NCBI RefSeq assembly: GCF_009806985.1
Contig: NZ_WUAX01000007.1
Coordinates: 1-64,000 of the forward strand
Origin: Halorubrum sp. JWXQ-INN 858
GTDB taxonomy: Archaea; Halobacteriota; Halobacteria; Halobacteriales; Haloferacaceae
Direction of reading: 5' to 3'
Length of the DNA stretch: 64,000 nucleotides
Part shown: positions 44,198 through 54,643 of the stretch, piece after piece
Position numbering within the stretch: position 1 is the stretch's first letter
How the letters are laid out: the number at the start of each line of letters is the position of its first letter
Program-made: the position numbers and the translations under genes
The notes under the pieces: generated by a model
What the model was told of the DNA's origin: nothing
Database searches by the model: none
Seen by the model: the letters and a program-made list of their open reading frames with translations, nothing else

Positions 44198-44330
44198 CGG
44201 CCCGAGCGGACGGTACTGCCGACTATGCCGTTGTCGGTGGTAGTAGCCACCTCCGGGATCCAACCGGACTTCGAACACAGCCAACGGGACGTCGACCATC
44301 ACTCACCGGACGCCATCCATCCCTGCCCAC

Positions 44331-46088
44331 ATGCACCCACGACCCGCCCGGCGATCGAACGGCTCGTCCGACCACCCCGCCGACCCCTTCCGCTCCGACA
44401 GGCCCGGCGACGACCGAGCCCCTGAGCACGGAGACGGGGACGGGTTCGATCCCGTTCCCGAGGCGCGGGCGATCGCCGCGACGCTCGCGACGACGCTCGG
44501 CCCGAACGGCCTCGACAAACTGCTGATCGACCGCGGCGGGACGGCCCTCGTCACCAACACCGGCGCGACCGTCCTCGACGCGCTCGAGATCGATTCCCCG
44601 ATCGGCCGCGTGGTCCGTGACGCCGTCTCGACGCACGGCGACCGGGTCGGCGACGGCACCACGACGACGGCCGTCCTCATCGGCGCGCTCCTCGCGGAGG
44701 CCGAACGGCTCCGTGAGCGCGGCGTCCACCCGATATCCATCGCCGACGGCTACGCGACCGCTCGTCGGAACGCGATCGAACGCGTCCGGGAGCGATCGAC
44801 GCCCGTCGGCCCCGGCGACGACCGAGTCCTCCAACAGGTCGCGCGGACCGCGGTTACGGGCCGTTGGGACGAGACGGCGGCCGACCGGTTCGCCGACCTC
44901 GCGGTCGGGGCGATCCGCGGGGTCGGCTTCGACGCCGCCCGGCTCACCGTCCACGCGTACCCTGGCGGGGGGCTCGCCGACGCCGAGACGCTCGACGGCG
45001 TCCTCGTCGACACCGACGCGTCCTCGACGGCGATCGACGACGAGGTGGCGCGGTTCCCGCGACGGATCGACGCACCCGCGATCGCCGCCGTCGACGGCGG
45101 CCTCTCCCCCCGGTCCGGAGACGTCGAGGCGACGGTGTCCGTCGACGACGCCGAAGGGCTGACGGCGATTCACGAACACGGTCGTCGCTCGCGCTCGCGG
45201 CTCGTCGACGCCGTCTGTGACGCCGGCACCGACGTCGTCGTCTGTCAGCGGGCCGTCGACGACGCCGTCCGGACGTCGCTCGCGCGTCGCGGCGTGCTCG
45301 CGATCGAGCGGGCCCGCCGGGACGAGTTCGACGCGATCGCCCGCGCGTCCGGGGCGCAGACGGTCACCGAACACCGTGACCTCACGCCGGACGCGCTCGG
45401 GGCCGCCGATGCCGTTCGTCGCCGGACCATCGGTGGGACCCCGGCAGTGGCGCTGACCGGGCTCCCGAACGAGTCACACGTCTCCGTGGTGGTCCGCGGC
45501 GGGACCGACCACGTCGCCGAGGAGACCCGGCGGATCGTCGACGACTGCGTGGTGGCGATCCGACACGCCGTGAGCGGTGGGATCGTTCCCGGCGGCGGCG
45601 CGGGATTCGTCGACGCCTCGCGATCGGTCTCCGCGCGTGCACGGGGGATCGACGACCGCTCCGCACTCGCCGTCGAGGCGTTCGCGGACGCCCTCGAAGC
45701 CGTCCCGCGAACGCTGGCTCGGAACGCCGCGAGCGACCCGATCGACGTGCTCGCGACCCTCCGCGCGCGACACGACGGCGGGCAGGCCGCGGCCGGGATC
45801 GATCGGTCCGGGGCGGTTCGGGACGTCGAAGCGGCCGGCGTGTTCGACCCGGCTGCCGTGCTCACCGGCTGTCTCGCGACGGCGAGCGAGACCGCGATCG
45901 CGGTGTTGCGGATCGACGACGCGCTCGTCGCCGGCGGGAGTGGTCCGGACGCCGATTGCAGACGCGGTCCGGACGCCGATCGCGGACACGGGTGCTCACA
46001 CGACCACGGTCACGGGGGTGGCCGCGGGAGTGACCGAGACGGATCGAGCGGCGAACACGCCGGCTATCCGTGGGCGCTGAGTCACTGA
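44331..46088 (+). CDS. Divergent group II chaperonin (thermosome-like) with His-rich tail
   Basis: 585-residue Cpn60/TCP-1 family protein. Equatorial motifs are present but altered: LGPNGLDKLLID (56-67), TNTGATVL (75-82), VGDGTTTTAVL (106-116), the apical part with RGGTDHVAEETRRIVDDC (D404/D405), GGGAGFVDA, and near the end ASETAIAVLRIDD. The Asp of the family motif TNDGAT, equivalent to GroEL Asp52 used in ATP hydrolysis, is Thr77; GDGTTT Asp108 and the later Asp are kept. A tail of about 45 residues contains CSHDHGHGG, a possible metal-binding segment. It probably forms a specialised chaperonin subunit or partner of the main thermosome (inference). Confidence 0.8.
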   Translation: MHPRPARRSNGSSDHPADPFRSDRPGDDRAPEHGDGDGFDPVPEARAIAATLATTLGPNGLDKLLIDRGGTALVTNTGATVLDALEIDSPIGRVVRDAVSTHGDRVGDGTTTTAVLIGALLAEAERLRERGVHPISIADGYATARRNAIERVRERSTPVGPGDDRVLQQVARTAVTGRWDETAADRFADLAVGAIRGVGFDAARLTVHAYPGGGLADAETLDGVLVDTDASSTAIDDEVARFPRRIDAPAIAAVDGGLSPRSGDVEATVSVDDAEGLTAIHEHGRRSRSRLVDAVCDAGTDVVVCQRAVDDAVRTSLARRGVLAIERARRDEFDAIARASGAQTVTEHRDLTPDALGAADAVRRRTIGGTPAVALTGLPNESHVSVVVRGGTDHVAEETRRIVDDCVVAIRHAVSGGIVPGGGAGFVDASRSVSARARGIDDRSALAVEAFADALEAVPRTLARNAASDPIDVLATLRARHDGGQAAAGIDRSGAVRDVEAAGVFDPAAVLTGCLATASETAIAVLRIDDALVAGGSGPDADCRRGPDADRGHGCSHDHGHGGGRGSDRDGSSGEHAGYPWALSH

Positions 46089-46119
46089 AAAAGAACGCCT
46101 CGGGGACGGCCGTGCCGCG

Positions 46120-46985
46120 TTACAGGAAGTCCTCGATGTGGTCGGCGACCTCGTCGGGGGTGTCGCCGACGGGGACGCCCGCGGCGTTGAGCGCGTCGAT
46201 CTTCGACTCGGCGGTGCCGGTGCCGGAGCCGGAGACGATGGCGCCCGCGTGGCCCATGCGCTTGCCCGGCGGGGCGGTGCGGCCGGCGATGAAGCCGGCG
46301 ACGGGCGTGTCCATGTGCTCGCCGATGTAGGCGGCGGCTTGCTCCTCGTCCTCGCCGCCGATCTCGCCGCACATCACGACGGCGTCGGTCTCCTCGTCCG
46401 CCTCGAACGCCTCGAGGGCGTCGATGAACGAGGTGCCGATGATCGGGTCGCCGCCGATACCGATGGCGGTCGTCTGGCCGATGCCGCGCTCGGTGAGGTT
46501 GTCAACGACCTGGTACGTGAGCGTGCCCGAGCGGGAGACGAGCCCGACGTTGCCCTCCGAGAAGATGTTGCCGGGCAGGATGCCGAGCTTCGACTCGCCG
46601 GGCGTGATGATGCCGGGACAGTTGGGGCCGAGCAGGCGGGTGTCGACCTCCGAGAGCCGCTTGTTCACCTTCGCCATGTCCTGGGTCGGGATCCCCTCCG
46701 TGATCGCGACCGCGAGGTCGATGTCCGTGTCGAGCGCCTCGAAGACCGCGTCGGCGGCGAACGCCGGCGGTACGAAGATCACGGACGCGTTCGCGTCCTC
46801 CGTCTCGACGGCCTCGTCGACCGTGTCGTAAACGGGGACGCCGGCGACCTCCTGGCCGCCCTTGCCGGGCACCGCGCCGGCGACGACGTTCGTCCCGTAA
46901 TCGATCATCTGTTCGGCGTGGAACTTCCCTTCCCCGCCGGTGATCCCCTGGACCACCACGCGCGTGTCGTCGTCGACGAAAATGC

Positions 46986-46989
<4 letters not shown>
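46120..46989 (-). CDS. sucD: Succinyl-CoA synthetase alpha subunit
   Basis: 289-residue alpha subunit of succinate-CoA ligase (ADP/GDP-forming), a TCA-cycle enzyme. The CoA-binding Rossmann part has [17 protein letters not shown] near the start. [18 protein letters not shown] and [16 protein letters not shown] follow, and the phospho-His is in [11 protein letters not shown]. It follows sucC on the minus strand with a four-base overlap (46986-46989), so the two subunits are made from one transcript. Confidence 0.97.
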
Positions 46990-48131
<1,142 letters not shown>

Positions 48132-48237
48132 CCACGTTGATACCCGGCCACCGGCGGCTTAAATCCTGAACATTCGCGCCGGAGACGTGTTCTCACGCCA
48201 ACAACCCGCACGGAAGCTCGACGGCGGCCCGCCGCGG

Positions 48238-49035
48238 CTACGGGAGGAGCCCGTCGTCGCCGTCACCGTCGTTATTGCCGTCGTCGCCGTCGCTGCCGTC
48301 GCTTTCGTCGCTTCCGTCGTCGTCGCCGTCGCTGCCGTCCCCTCCGTCATCGTCGCCGTCGTCGTCACCGCTACCGGTCCCGTTCGCGTCCGCGGTGCTC
48401 GCGGCGTCGGGGTCGACCCCGCCCATCATCGCGAGCGTGTGTCTCTCCTCCTGGGACCGGAGCGCGTTCGGGTACACGCCGACCGTCACGACGAGGTCGT
48501 CGTCGGTCGCGACGGCCTCCGTGACGTGGACGTCGACGTCGACCGAGGTCCCGTCGAACGTCGCTTCCGCCTCGAACCGGGACCGGACGGCCGTCTCGCC
48601 GAGGACCTCGACCTCGTCGTCCTCGTCGTGGGTGATCCCCTCCAGCCCGTCGTAGCTGTCCTGCACCAGCTCGACGAGCTCCTCGGTGTCCATGTCGGCG
48701 ACCGGGTTGAACTCGCGGCCGAACACCGACACCTGGGGCGTCGCGAACGTCACGAAGACGCCGGCCCGCCGCTCCCCGAGCACCGGCACGGACACCGTCT
48801 TCTCGTACTCGACGACGTAGTTCGTGGCGACGACCGTCTCCCGGAGCGGGCCGATCCCCACCGGCTCCTCGATCACCACGGCGTCGACCCCGCTCGGTTC
48901 GTAGCCGGCGTCCGCGGCGGTAGCCTCCCGAACGCCGTACGCCGACGCCTCGTGTTCGGTGAGGTCGTCGAGGCACCCGGCTATCCCGGCGACCCCGACT
49001 GCGCCCGCGCTCGCGAGCAACGTGCGTCGATCCAT
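48238..49035 (-). CDS. DUF6517-type lipoprotein with acidic tail
   Basis: 265-residue exported lipoprotein. The signal (MDRRTLLASAGAVGVAGIAGC) ends in a lipobox with Cys21. The globular part, about residues 30-205, resembles DUF6517, a haloarchaeal family of unknown function. The last 55 residues are almost only Asp, Gly and Ser, a highly charged disordered tail ending LLP, encoded by an imperfect GTC/CGT-rich repeat around 48258-48400. It would sit on the outer face of the membrane. It is on the same strand as sucCD but 106 bp away. Confidence 0.7.
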   Translation of the reverse strand: MDRRTLLASAGAVGVAGIAGCLDDLTEHEASAYGVREATAADAGYEPSGVDAVVIEEPVGIGPLRETVVATNYVVEYEKTVSVPVLGERRAGVFVTFATPQVSVFGREFNPVADMDTEELVELVQDSYDGLEGITHDEDDEVEVLGETAVRSRFEAEATFDGTSVDVDVHVTEAVATDDDLVVTVGVYPNALRSQEERHTLAMMGGVDPDAASTADANGTGSGDDDGDDDGGDGSDGDDDGSDESDGSDGDDGNNDGDGDDGLLP

Positions 49036-49173
49036 CGTTCGCAGCCGAGTACCGGTCGGGAGGATAAGAGGGTGCCGGTCGACCGAGGTTTCGGCGGCAT
49101 CAGAGCCGCATCGAGCGCGCTCTCGATCGGATCGAAGCCCGCCGCAGTGACTGCGAGGGTCCCTCTTTTCGGC

Positions 49174-51012
49174 CTAATTGACGCTCTTCGACAGCTCCGC
49201 CCCGGCTTTGAACTTCACGTCGTTCGACGCGTTCGCGTCACCCGCGAGGTGGAGAATCGCCCCGTCGAAGGGCGTACAGACGCAGTGAATCTCACCGTCG
49301 TCGTGGACCGTTCGCGCGGCGTGCGCCGCGAGTTCCTCATCGGGGAGTGCCCCGACGCGGACCGCCTCCGCCAGCGTGCCGTCGAACAGTTGAGACCCGA
49401 CGGGGGAGACGTCGTCGGGTAACAGCCGCCTAATGGCGTCCTCGCTGAGCGCGCCGTCGTCGAACGCTGCGAGGTCGACGACGACGACCTTTCCCGCGCC
49501 GCCCCCACCGCCGTGGCTGGTCGTGACGACCGTCACCGAGTCCTCGTAGAGACACGACTCGTCGATCACCCAGCCGCACGAGTAGAGGTATTGGTCGTTG
49601 CTCCTGTGACGTTGGACGTGCAGTAACGCCGGGAACGGACACGGACACCCTGCCGGTTGTACGAGCACCTGACAGACGATGGTCGACGTGGACGACGCGG
49701 GCCCCCGTTCCCGACCCCAGGCGGACAAGTCGTCGACATCGGTCGGTCGGCCGTCCGACGTCACGCCGATCGTCGACCGCTCGTCGGTCGCCGTCGGCGG
49801 CGTGTTGACGACGCCGACTCCTGCGCTGGATCGAACGACCTCGAGGCTGCCGTACGTGTGAACCGGGCCGGAGATCCCCGTCGTCGGAGCACCGCCCCAA
49901 CAGTACAACGGGGTCGAAATCGACGGACCGCTTCCCGAGGAGCTCCCCTCGCAGGACGCGTCCTCGTCGTCCTCGTCCTCGTCGTCGTCCGCTGCAGCCA
50001 TCGCGACACGGCGTCGCCCCCACGAGTACACCTTCCCTTCGTCATCGAGCCGTCCAGTGACGTACCGGATAAGACGATCCGGGGTGATCAGCGCTTCCAG
50101 CGTCGGCCCATCACGCGGCGCTCGCGCGTCGGGCACCGTGATGACACACCGCTCACCGAGCACGGGTTCCCGTTCGAGGTACTCGTACAGCGCCCGTATC
50201 TCGTCGGCGCTCGCGCCAGTGAGTTCCTGCAGGCGTCCGTTGCGAGGCGTCCGTTCCGAGGCGGCGTCGGCGTCGTCCGCTAACGACGCTTCGAGTAGGT
50301 CGACGTCGCCCTTGACGATCGCTTGTACCTCCCGAACGGCTTCGGCGGCACGGTCCCACTCGCCGTCTTCAGCGTACGCTGCCGCCCGCTGAACCAGTTT
50401 CTTCCGACCGTCCGCGTGTTCCCGGACGGTTACACAGACGTCGTCCGAGCAGCGTTCCAGCGTCGCCCGTATCTCGTCGATGGTCCCCGTCATCTCATCG
50501 AAACGCTCGTTGATCGGTCGATCAGTCTCCGGGCTCCGACCGGTTCGCGCACTGCGCTTGCTGATGGACGCTGCTGTCTCCATCGTCTGGGAGAGAAGTC
50601 GTTTCTCCAGCTCGAGCGCGGCCGAACGCGCTTCGACGGTGTCGTCGGAGCCGTCGCCGTCCGGATCCGCACCCCCTCCAAACGCCCCTTTGCGTCGGTT
50701 CGACCGCGTCGAGTCGTACTCCGCCGTCGGTGCACAGACCGTGTTCGTCACCCACGCTTCGAGGCCGACTTCTCCCGAGAGGAACCCCTCTTCGACACGG
50801 ATACTCGGAGACAACTGCACCGTGTCACCGGGTGTCGCCGCGAGTAGGCGGTCGTTTCTGACCCCACCGAACGTCGCAGCGGGCGATGCACCGGTGTTCG
50901 TGGTTCTTTCAGCGACTCGATCCAGACAGCCCGCGAGCCCGCCGAGCGCGAGTGCGCCGCTTGTTGCGAGAACGCGCCGTCGGGTCGTCGCTGTACGTTT
51001 CAACATAATCAC
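49174..51012 (-). CDS. Cysteine-rich Tat lipoprotein A (paralog of 55.5-57.0 kb gene)
   Basis: 612-residue exported lipoprotein of no recognised family. The signal has TRRRVL and a lipobox LGGLAGC (Cys29). Regions: N-terminal beta part (30-115, GASPAATFGGVRNDRLLAATPGDTV); a helical insert (about 120-270) absent from the paralog; LTGASADEIRALYEYLE; an Asp/Glu run; then a highly conserved C-terminal domain with cysteine pairs YCWG, GCPCPF, YSCGW, ESCLY and HCVC, ending FKAGAELSKSVN. The cysteines imply disulfides or a metal site outside the cell. The start is GTG at 51012, or ATG at 51006; CTTAAG (51034-51039) is the likely TATA-like box. Confidence 0.7.
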   Translation of the reverse strand: MIMLKRTATTRRRVLATSGALALGGLAGCLDRVAERTTNTGASPAATFGGVRNDRLLAATPGDTVQLSPSIRVEEGFLSGEVGLEAWVTNTVCAPTAEYDSTRSNRRKGAFGGGADPDGDGSDDTVEARSAALELEKRLLSQTMETAASISKRSARTGRSPETDRPINERFDEMTGTIDEIRATLERCSDDVCVTVREHADGRKKLVQRAAAYAEDGEWDRAAEAVREVQAIVKGDVDLLEASLADDADAASERTPRNGRLQELTGASADEIRALYEYLEREPVLGERCVITVPDARAPRDGPTLEALITPDRLIRYVTGRLDDEGKVYSWGRRRVAMAAADDDEDEDDEDASCEGSSSGSGPSISTPLYCWGGAPTTGISGPVHTYGSLEVVRSSAGVGVVNTPPTATDERSTIGVTSDGRPTDVDDLSAWGRERGPASSTSTIVCQVLVQPAGCPCPFPALLHVQRHRSNDQYLYSCGWVIDESCLYEDSVTVVTTSHGGGGGAGKVVVVDLAAFDDGALSEDAIRRLLPDDVSPVGSQLFDGTLAEAVRVGALPDEELAAHAARTVHDDGEIHCVCTPFDGAILHLAGDANASNDVKFKAGAELSKSVN

Positions 51013-51273
51013 ATACGAGATGCTATGAGAGAGCTTAAGTGCTGTCGTTGAACGGGAGATCGCTCGTTGTCCGATATTCCGGCGCTACCTCGACGCGTGA
51101 CTGGCAGCGAACCGACCGGTGCTTCCGCAGCCACCCGTTAGGAACACCCTGCGAGAGGTGGAGTCTGTATGCCGCAGCACGCCCGGGATGAATTCACTGG
51201 AGCCCGCTCGGTAATGGCGGTACTAAACGGGGCTGTGAGAACACCAACGAGAACCCGTGACGCCCGATCGGGA

Positions 51274-52299
51274 TCAGGCCGTGGTCGCTTCGGCCCTCTC
51301 TCGGGCGAACAGGTCCAGGACGACCTTCGCGCCACCGAGGACGACGGGACCGACGAACAGGCCGATCGCCCCGAACAGTACGACCCCCCCGAAGATACCC
51401 AAGACGATGATCGCCACGTTGATCGTTCCGCTCCGGCTGATGAGGGCCGGCCGGAGATAGACGTCGGAGACGCTGACTAACAGCCCATAAACCGCAAAGG
51501 ATCCACCCGCCAGGGGGCGTCCGATCACGAAGAGATAACTCGAAACCGGAACCCAAACGCCGAACGCACCGACCAGCGGGAGCAAGGCGAGAACGAACGT
51601 CGCCACGACCAAGAAGACGACCCCGGGCATGCCAACGAGCAGCAATCCGACCCCGAGCAGCCCCGCTTGAATGGCTGCGACGGCGACGTTGCCGACGACG
51701 GACGCCCACATGAGGCTATCGAGCTCCTCGAGCAGGTCTCGCTGCACTCGGTCGGTAACGGGAACGACCGATCGGAGCCAAGCGAGTAACTGCTCGCCGT
51801 CGCGTAACAGCGCGAAGAGAACGAACACCGTCACCGTGAGCCCGATCAGCACGTTTGGGAGGTTGCCGACGACGCCGAGTGCGCCGACGGCGAGGCTTTC
51901 CAATCCGGCCCCGATCGGCTCTCGATACGTCGCATACAGCAGTTCGAGATCGACCACGTATCCGACCGTTTCGAGCCGGTCCTGGATCGCCTCCGGACTG
52001 AAATCACCCTCCTCGAGGGCGGTGAGGAGTTCTAGCCCCTGCTGGACCGCGATGGCGAGGACGTATGCGAGCGGTACGAAGACCACGAATATCGAGGCCA
52101 CGATGAGGGTGATCGCTGCTATCATCGAGCTCATCCGTCGCTCGAGTCTCCGTTGTACGGGTTCGAGGACGTACGCGAGCACGATCGCGAACAGGACGTA
52201 TTGGAGATACGTGGAGACGAGGAGCGCGGCGAGAAGCGTGCTCACCACTGCCAAGACCGTGAGTGCGTTCCCTTCGGACGACCAGCTCTGTTCGGCCAT
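51274..52299 (-). CDS. AI-2E family permease
   Basis: 341-residue membrane protein of the AI-2E (PerM/YdiK) family with about eight helices. Typical features are the N-terminal helix pair (ALTVLAVVSTLLAALLVSTYLQYVLFAIVLAYVLEPVQRRLERR), the large loop with LLAWLRSVVPVTDR near residue 175, and the C-terminal FGAIGLFVGPVVLGGAKVVLDLF. Family members transport small molecules or sodium/protons; the haloarchaeal substrate is unknown. A TATA-like box on the minus strand (about 52320-52327) fits a leaderless transcript from 52299. Confidence 0.88.
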   Translation of the reverse strand: MAEQSWSSEGNALTVLAVVSTLLAALLVSTYLQYVLFAIVLAYVLEPVQRRLERRMSSMIAAITLIVASIFVVFVPLAYVLAIAVQQGLELLTALEEGDFSPEAIQDRLETVGYVVDLELLYATYREPIGAGLESLAVGALGVVGNLPNVLIGLTVTVFVLFALLRDGEQLLAWLRSVVPVTDRVQRDLLEELDSLMWASVVGNVAVAAIQAGLLGVGLLLVGMPGVVFLVVATFVLALLPLVGAFGVWVPVSSYLFVIGRPLAGGSFAVYGLLVSVSDVYLRPALISRSGTINVAIIVLGIFGGVVLFGAIGLFVGPVVLGGAKVVLDLFARERAEATTA

Positions 52300-52317
52300 G
52301 GCTCCTGTAAAAGGCTC

Positions 52318-52347
52318 GCTTATATGGTTATATTGCCCTTTTTATGT
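52318..52347. promoter_or_regulatory. AT-rich divergent promoter region
   Basis: GCTTATATGGTTATATT (52318-52334) serves as a TATA-like element for the AI-2E gene on the minus strand (about 25 nt before its ATG). CTTTTTATG (52338-52346) could drive the plus strand. A further TTTATTT (52447-52453) lies 24 nt before the hisH GTG start and fits leaderless hisH transcription. Confidence 0.5.
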
Positions 52348-52473
52348 ATCCGCTCCGGAGCGAGGTTCCATTGCGTGGCGTTTACCGGTTTCTGGATTCT
52401 CTCGAAGAAAACCTCAGAACGGCAGTTTCGGCGGAACGAGAAGCGATTTATTTCGGCAAGGCCTACACTCGGT

Positions 52474-53118
52474 GTGCAAGTCACCATAATCGATTACGGG
52501 GTCGGAAACATCCGAAGCCTCCGACGGGGGCTGGAGCGAGCGGATGCGACGGTGACCGTCTCCGACGATCCATCGGAGATCGCGTCGGCGGAGGCACTCG
52601 TCCTCCCCGGCGTCGGTGCGTTCGAGGAATGTGTTCGTAACTCGGAACGCTTCCACGACGTCCTCGTCGAGGCCGCGGAGGATACGCCCGTTCTCGGCAT
52701 CTGTGTCGGCCTACAACTCATGTTCACGGAGAGCACCGAGGGCGCAGCTGACGGCGAAACCATCGATGGCCTTGACCTCATACCGGGACTCGTCGAACGT
52801 CTCCCCAACGACGAAGTGAAGGTTCCGCACATGGGGTGGAACACGATCACCGTCGAGCGAGACCATCCGCTCGTGGACGGTATCGAAGACGGGGAATACG
52901 CCTACTTCGTCCACTCGTACGGCTCGGAAGTCGCCGGTCACACGGTCGCCTCATGTGACTACGGGTTCGACTTTGCAGCCATCGCTGCAAACGAGCGGGG
53001 GAACGTGATGGGGACGCAGTTCCACCCGGAGAAGAGCGGTGAGCTGGGCCTTCGCGTCCTCCAGAACTTCGTGGATTACGCGAGCGCCATGCAGGACGAT
53101 CCACTCGCTGTCGAGTAA
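52474..53118 (+). CDS. hisH: Imidazole glycerol phosphate synthase, glutaminase subunit
   Basis: 214-residue HisH. It hydrolyses glutamine and channels ammonia to HisF in histidine synthesis. The catalytic triad is visible as Cys77 in GICVGLQLM, and His/Glu in QFHPEKSG near the end; the oxyanion strand PGVGAF is also present. The start is GTG at 52474 (VQVTIIDYGVGN); the open frame extends upstream without similarity. No other his gene lies in the window, as haloarchaeal his genes are scattered. A tnpB element is inserted about 10 bp after the stop. Confidence 0.93.
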   Translation: MQVTIIDYGVGNIRSLRRGLERADATVTVSDDPSEIASAEALVLPGVGAFEECVRNSERFHDVLVEAAEDTPVLGICVGLQLMFTESTEGAADGETIDGLDLIPGLVERLPNDEVKVPHMGWNTITVERDHPLVDGIEDGEYAYFVHSYGSEVAGHTVASCDYGFDFAAIAANERGNVMGTQFHPEKSGELGLRVLQNFVDYASAMQDDPLAVE

Positions 53119-53254
53119 ATCGGATTATGGGAGGTGCAAGGCTAAAACCCCGCCCTGAAGGGCGGGGATACAGCCGACAACTCTTCCACAGACTACCTTC
53201 GATGGCACTGCCGGATGTTCCACGCCCAGTCGTTAGTTTTAATATACAATTTTC

Positions 53255-53268
53255 CATAACTAGTTATG
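53255..53268. promoter_or_regulatory. Perfect 14-bp palindrome at the tnpB promoter
   Basis: CATAACTAGTTATG is self-complementary over 14 bp. It lies just downstream of a TATA-like TTTTAATATAC (53237-53247) and 11 bases before the tnpB ATG at 53280, where a repressor would block initiation. Confidence 0.55.
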
Positions 53269-53279
53269 AACACAGTCCG

Positions 53280-54548
53280 ATGCTGGAGACAACTCGCACC
53301 TATCGAGCGAAAATCGTCAACCACCAACAGGTGAGTGGCAACCTCGACCAGTGCGGATTCTCCGCATCGAAACTGTGGAACGTCGCCCGATACTACACGC
53401 AGGGCCGGTGGGACGACGACGGGCAAATCCCCGACGACGGCGAACTCAAATCCGAACTCAAGGAACACGAACGATACAGTGACCTCCATTCTCAGTCAAG
53501 TCAGCGAGTTCTCGAAGAGCTTGCTGAGTCGTTCACCAGTTGGTACAAAGCACGCCAACGCGGAGACGAGGACGCCAATCCACCCGGCTACCGCAAGCAC
53601 GGCGACGAACACCCGCGCTCCACCGTAACGTGGAAGCAGAAGGGTATCAAGCACGATTCCAAGCACAATCAACTCCGACTGAGTAAGGGCTTCAACCTGA
53701 AGACCCACCGCTCGGACTTCATCCTCGCAGAGTACGAAACCCGCCCCGATGTACAGGTGCAGAACATCCAGCAGGTTCGAGCCGTGTGGAACGGTGACCG
53801 TTGGGAACTCCACCTCGTCTGTAAAGTCGAAATCCTCGTCGAGGACGCACCCGGCGACAACACGGCGGGCATCGACCTCGGCATCAAGAATTACCTCGCC
53901 ATCGCTTACGATGATGGAGATGCGGAGTTGTATCCGGGGAACGTGTTGAAACAGGACAAGCACTACTTCACGCGCGACGAGTACGACACCGAAGGCAAGA
54001 ACGGTCCGTCACGCCGTGCACTTCGTGCTCGTCAGAAACTCTCACGTCGGAAAGACCACTTCCTGCACGCCCTCGCCAAACACGTCGTAGAGCAGTGTAT
54101 CGACCACGAAGTTGGTCGTATCGCTGTTGGTGACTTAAGCGAGATTCGTGCGAACGAGAACGGCGACTCTCGAAATTGGGGCAAACGTGGGAACAAGAAA
54201 CTCCACGGATGGGAGTTTGATCGATTCGCCACGTTACTCGAATACAAGGCGGAGGAACACGGCATCCTCGTTGACCGCACGAGCGAGCGAGACACGTCAA
54301 AGACGTGTTCGTGTTGTGGGCGGAAGCGTGACGCGAACCGCGTGGAACGTGGCTTATACGTCTGTGAATCGTGCGGTACGACGATGAACGCGGACGTGAA
54401 CGGTGCGGTGAATATCCGCAGAAAGATAACTCAGAATCCTCCGACAGAGGATATGAGTAACGGTCGTTTGGCACGGCCAGTAGCCTACTTGTTCAACCAA
54501 ACCTCTGGGTCGTTCCACCCGAGGAAACAGGTGGGTTGCGAACCCTAA
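53280..54548 (+). CDS. tnpB: TnpB family RNA-guided nuclease
   Basis: 422-residue full-length TnpB. The N-terminal recognition/wedge region precedes the split RuvC: first Asp199 in AGIDLGIKN, the second block AVGDLSEIRANE near 283-294, the zinc ribbon CSCCG...CESCG (about 342-366), and third Asp372 in NADVNGAVN. The normal Glu of the second block is Gly284, followed by Asp285; a Glu in SEIRANE may substitute. The ATG at 53280 follows an AT-rich promoter with a palindrome. Base composition is less GC-rich than host genes, consistent with transfer. Confidence 0.9.
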   Translation: MLETTRTYRAKIVNHQQVSGNLDQCGFSASKLWNVARYYTQGRWDDDGQIPDDGELKSELKEHERYSDLHSQSSQRVLEELAESFTSWYKARQRGDEDANPPGYRKHGDEHPRSTVTWKQKGIKHDSKHNQLRLSKGFNLKTHRSDFILAEYETRPDVQVQNIQQVRAVWNGDRWELHLVCKVEILVEDAPGDNTAGIDLGIKNYLAIAYDDGDAELYPGNVLKQDKHYFTRDEYDTEGKNGPSRRALRARQKLSRRKDHFLHALAKHVVEQCIDHEVGRIAVGDLSEIRANENGDSRNWGKRGNKKLHGWEFDRFATLLEYKAEEHGILVDRTSERDTSKTCSCCGRKRDANRVERGLYVCESCGTTMNADVNGAVNIRRKITQNPPTEDMSNGRLARPVAYLFNQTSGSFHPRKQVGCEP

Positions 54549-54643
54549 TATCCCAACGCTCGGGAATCCTCGCCCTTTAGGGCGGGGAGGATGTCAACCG
54601 TGGTTTGCAACATTTATTGCCTCTCGCTTGACTCAACCTAGGC

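Larger units (their letters stand above)
53129..54598 (+). mobile_element. Complete tnpB-only IS200/IS605-type element
   Basis: The left end carries a hairpin CCCCGCCC-TGAA-GGGCGGGG (53148-53167) and the right end a related one, TCGCCCTTTAGGGCGGGGAG (54571-54590), ending GATGTCAA at 54598. The right end nearly matches that of the element at the window start (590-618). TTAT at 53125-53128 is a candidate left target tetranucleotide, and TCAA matches a known right cleavage motif of the family. Only tnpB is present, so transposition would need TnpA in trans. The 3' part of tnpB and the right end should encode the omega-RNA, with a guide beginning at 54599. Confidence 0.8.

Noticed and set aside
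44225..44425. 66-codon plus-strand frame between formamidase and chaperonin
   Set aside because: His/Pro/Arg-rich without acidic character, overlaps the chaperonin start in another frame; no family resemblance.
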